From Alphaproteobacteria bacterium (GTDB lineage: Bacteria; Pseudomonadota; Alphaproteobacteria; Rs-D84), in the NCBI GenBank assembly GCA_017936185.1, contig JAGBGA010000068.1, positions 1 through 5,790 on the forward strand: a stretch of DNA of 5,790 nucleotides. Reading direction: 5' to 3'. The notes below the pieces were generated by a model. The model had not been told where the DNA came from, did not search any database, and worked only from the letters and a program-made list of their open reading frames with translations. Shown one piece after another: positions 5,760 to 5,790 of this stretch. Within the stretch, counting starts at the first letter, position 1; every line of letters begins with the position of its first letter. A program made the translations under genes and the position numbers.

Positions 5760-5790
5760 TGGTGGGGACACAGGGACTCGAACCCTGGAC
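5760..5790 (-). tRNA. 3' part of a tRNA gene, CCA encoded (amino acid not determinable)
   Basis: The minus strand shows the end of the variable loop (GTC), a perfect T arm CAGGG-TTCGAGT-CCCTG, the 3' acceptor strand TGTCCCC, discriminator A and an encoded CCA. The 5' half with the anticodon (about 45 bases) lies beyond the window edge, so the acceptor specificity cannot be read. The expected 5' acceptor strand is GGGGACA. A terminator follows at 5750-5731, and an exact copy of its last 20 bases lies 189 bases downstream. Confidence 0.92.

Noticed and set aside
5417..5760. tmRNA, SRP RNA or CRISPR array in the gene-poor region
   Set aside because: No tmRNA tag frame or tRNA-like 5' half, no GGAA tetraloop SRP core, and no regularly spaced short repeats are visible. 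Only two related modules occur.
5484..5771. Minus-strand open frame of 95 codons; an internal ATG at 5664-5666 with AGGG upstream gives a 60-residue basic protein
   Set aside because: The first start lies inside the tRNA acceptor stem. The frame runs through both the tRNA terminator and the tRNA 3'-end copy, and the protein is low-complexity and hairpin-derived. The 60-residue version (8 Arg, 4 Lys) is reminiscent of the basic ORF in E. coli tyrT repeats, so it deserves a check in proteomics, but it is not supported as a gene.

Overview
The window looks like a chromosomal stretch of an uncultured, AT-leaning bacterium, most likely an alphaproteobacterium. The best pointer is the small helix-turn-helix protein at 5153-5416. 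Its wording (W..ID.LA, then GLD.TTFNKSKR, then R.PS) is the N-terminal signature of the LexA-like S24 regulators that I associate with Alphaproteobacteria. The genes read as ordinary bacterial genes with short intergenic gaps and clear hairpin terminators. The taxonomic call is inference from family resemblance, not from a marker gene.

Layout from left to right. 1-147 (+) is the C-terminal tail of an unidentified charged protein. It ends at a strong bidirectional terminator (168-198) shared with a convergent gene at 203-775 (-), a small HAD-superfamily phosphatase of the 5'(3')-deoxyribonucleotidase (NT5C) type. A compact divergent promoter region (776-896) separates it from an 868-residue P-type Ca2+-ATPase at 897-3503 (+), whose membrane motifs match the plasma-membrane (P2B/PMCA) branch. 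A second bidirectional terminator (3508-3527) separates the pump from the convergent single-chain glycyl-tRNA synthetase at 3534-4895 (-).

The 257-base gap 4896-5152 holds the glyS promoter and, facing the other way, a promoter with palindromic operator candidates for the 87-residue HTH protein (5153-5416, +).

From 5417 to the end there is no convincing protein gene. This stretch is more GC-rich and hairpin-dense. It ends in the 3' part of a tRNA gene on the minus strand (5760-5790, CCA encoded) with its own terminator. Exactly 189 bases downstream in the tRNA's transcription direction, the last 20 bases of that tRNA are repeated (5571-5590). The copy is again followed by a hairpin with a T tract and by a second related block (GGACGA(A)GAACCC..AAAAG). 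This two-unit arrangement resembles the tandem repeats with tRNA 3' ends downstream of E. coli tyrT, or alternatively the direct repeats left by tRNA-targeted integration. It is the most interesting part of the window.

The genes do not form a pathway or operon. Each full gene appears to be its own transcription unit, covering nucleotide turnover, calcium efflux, translation and regulation.
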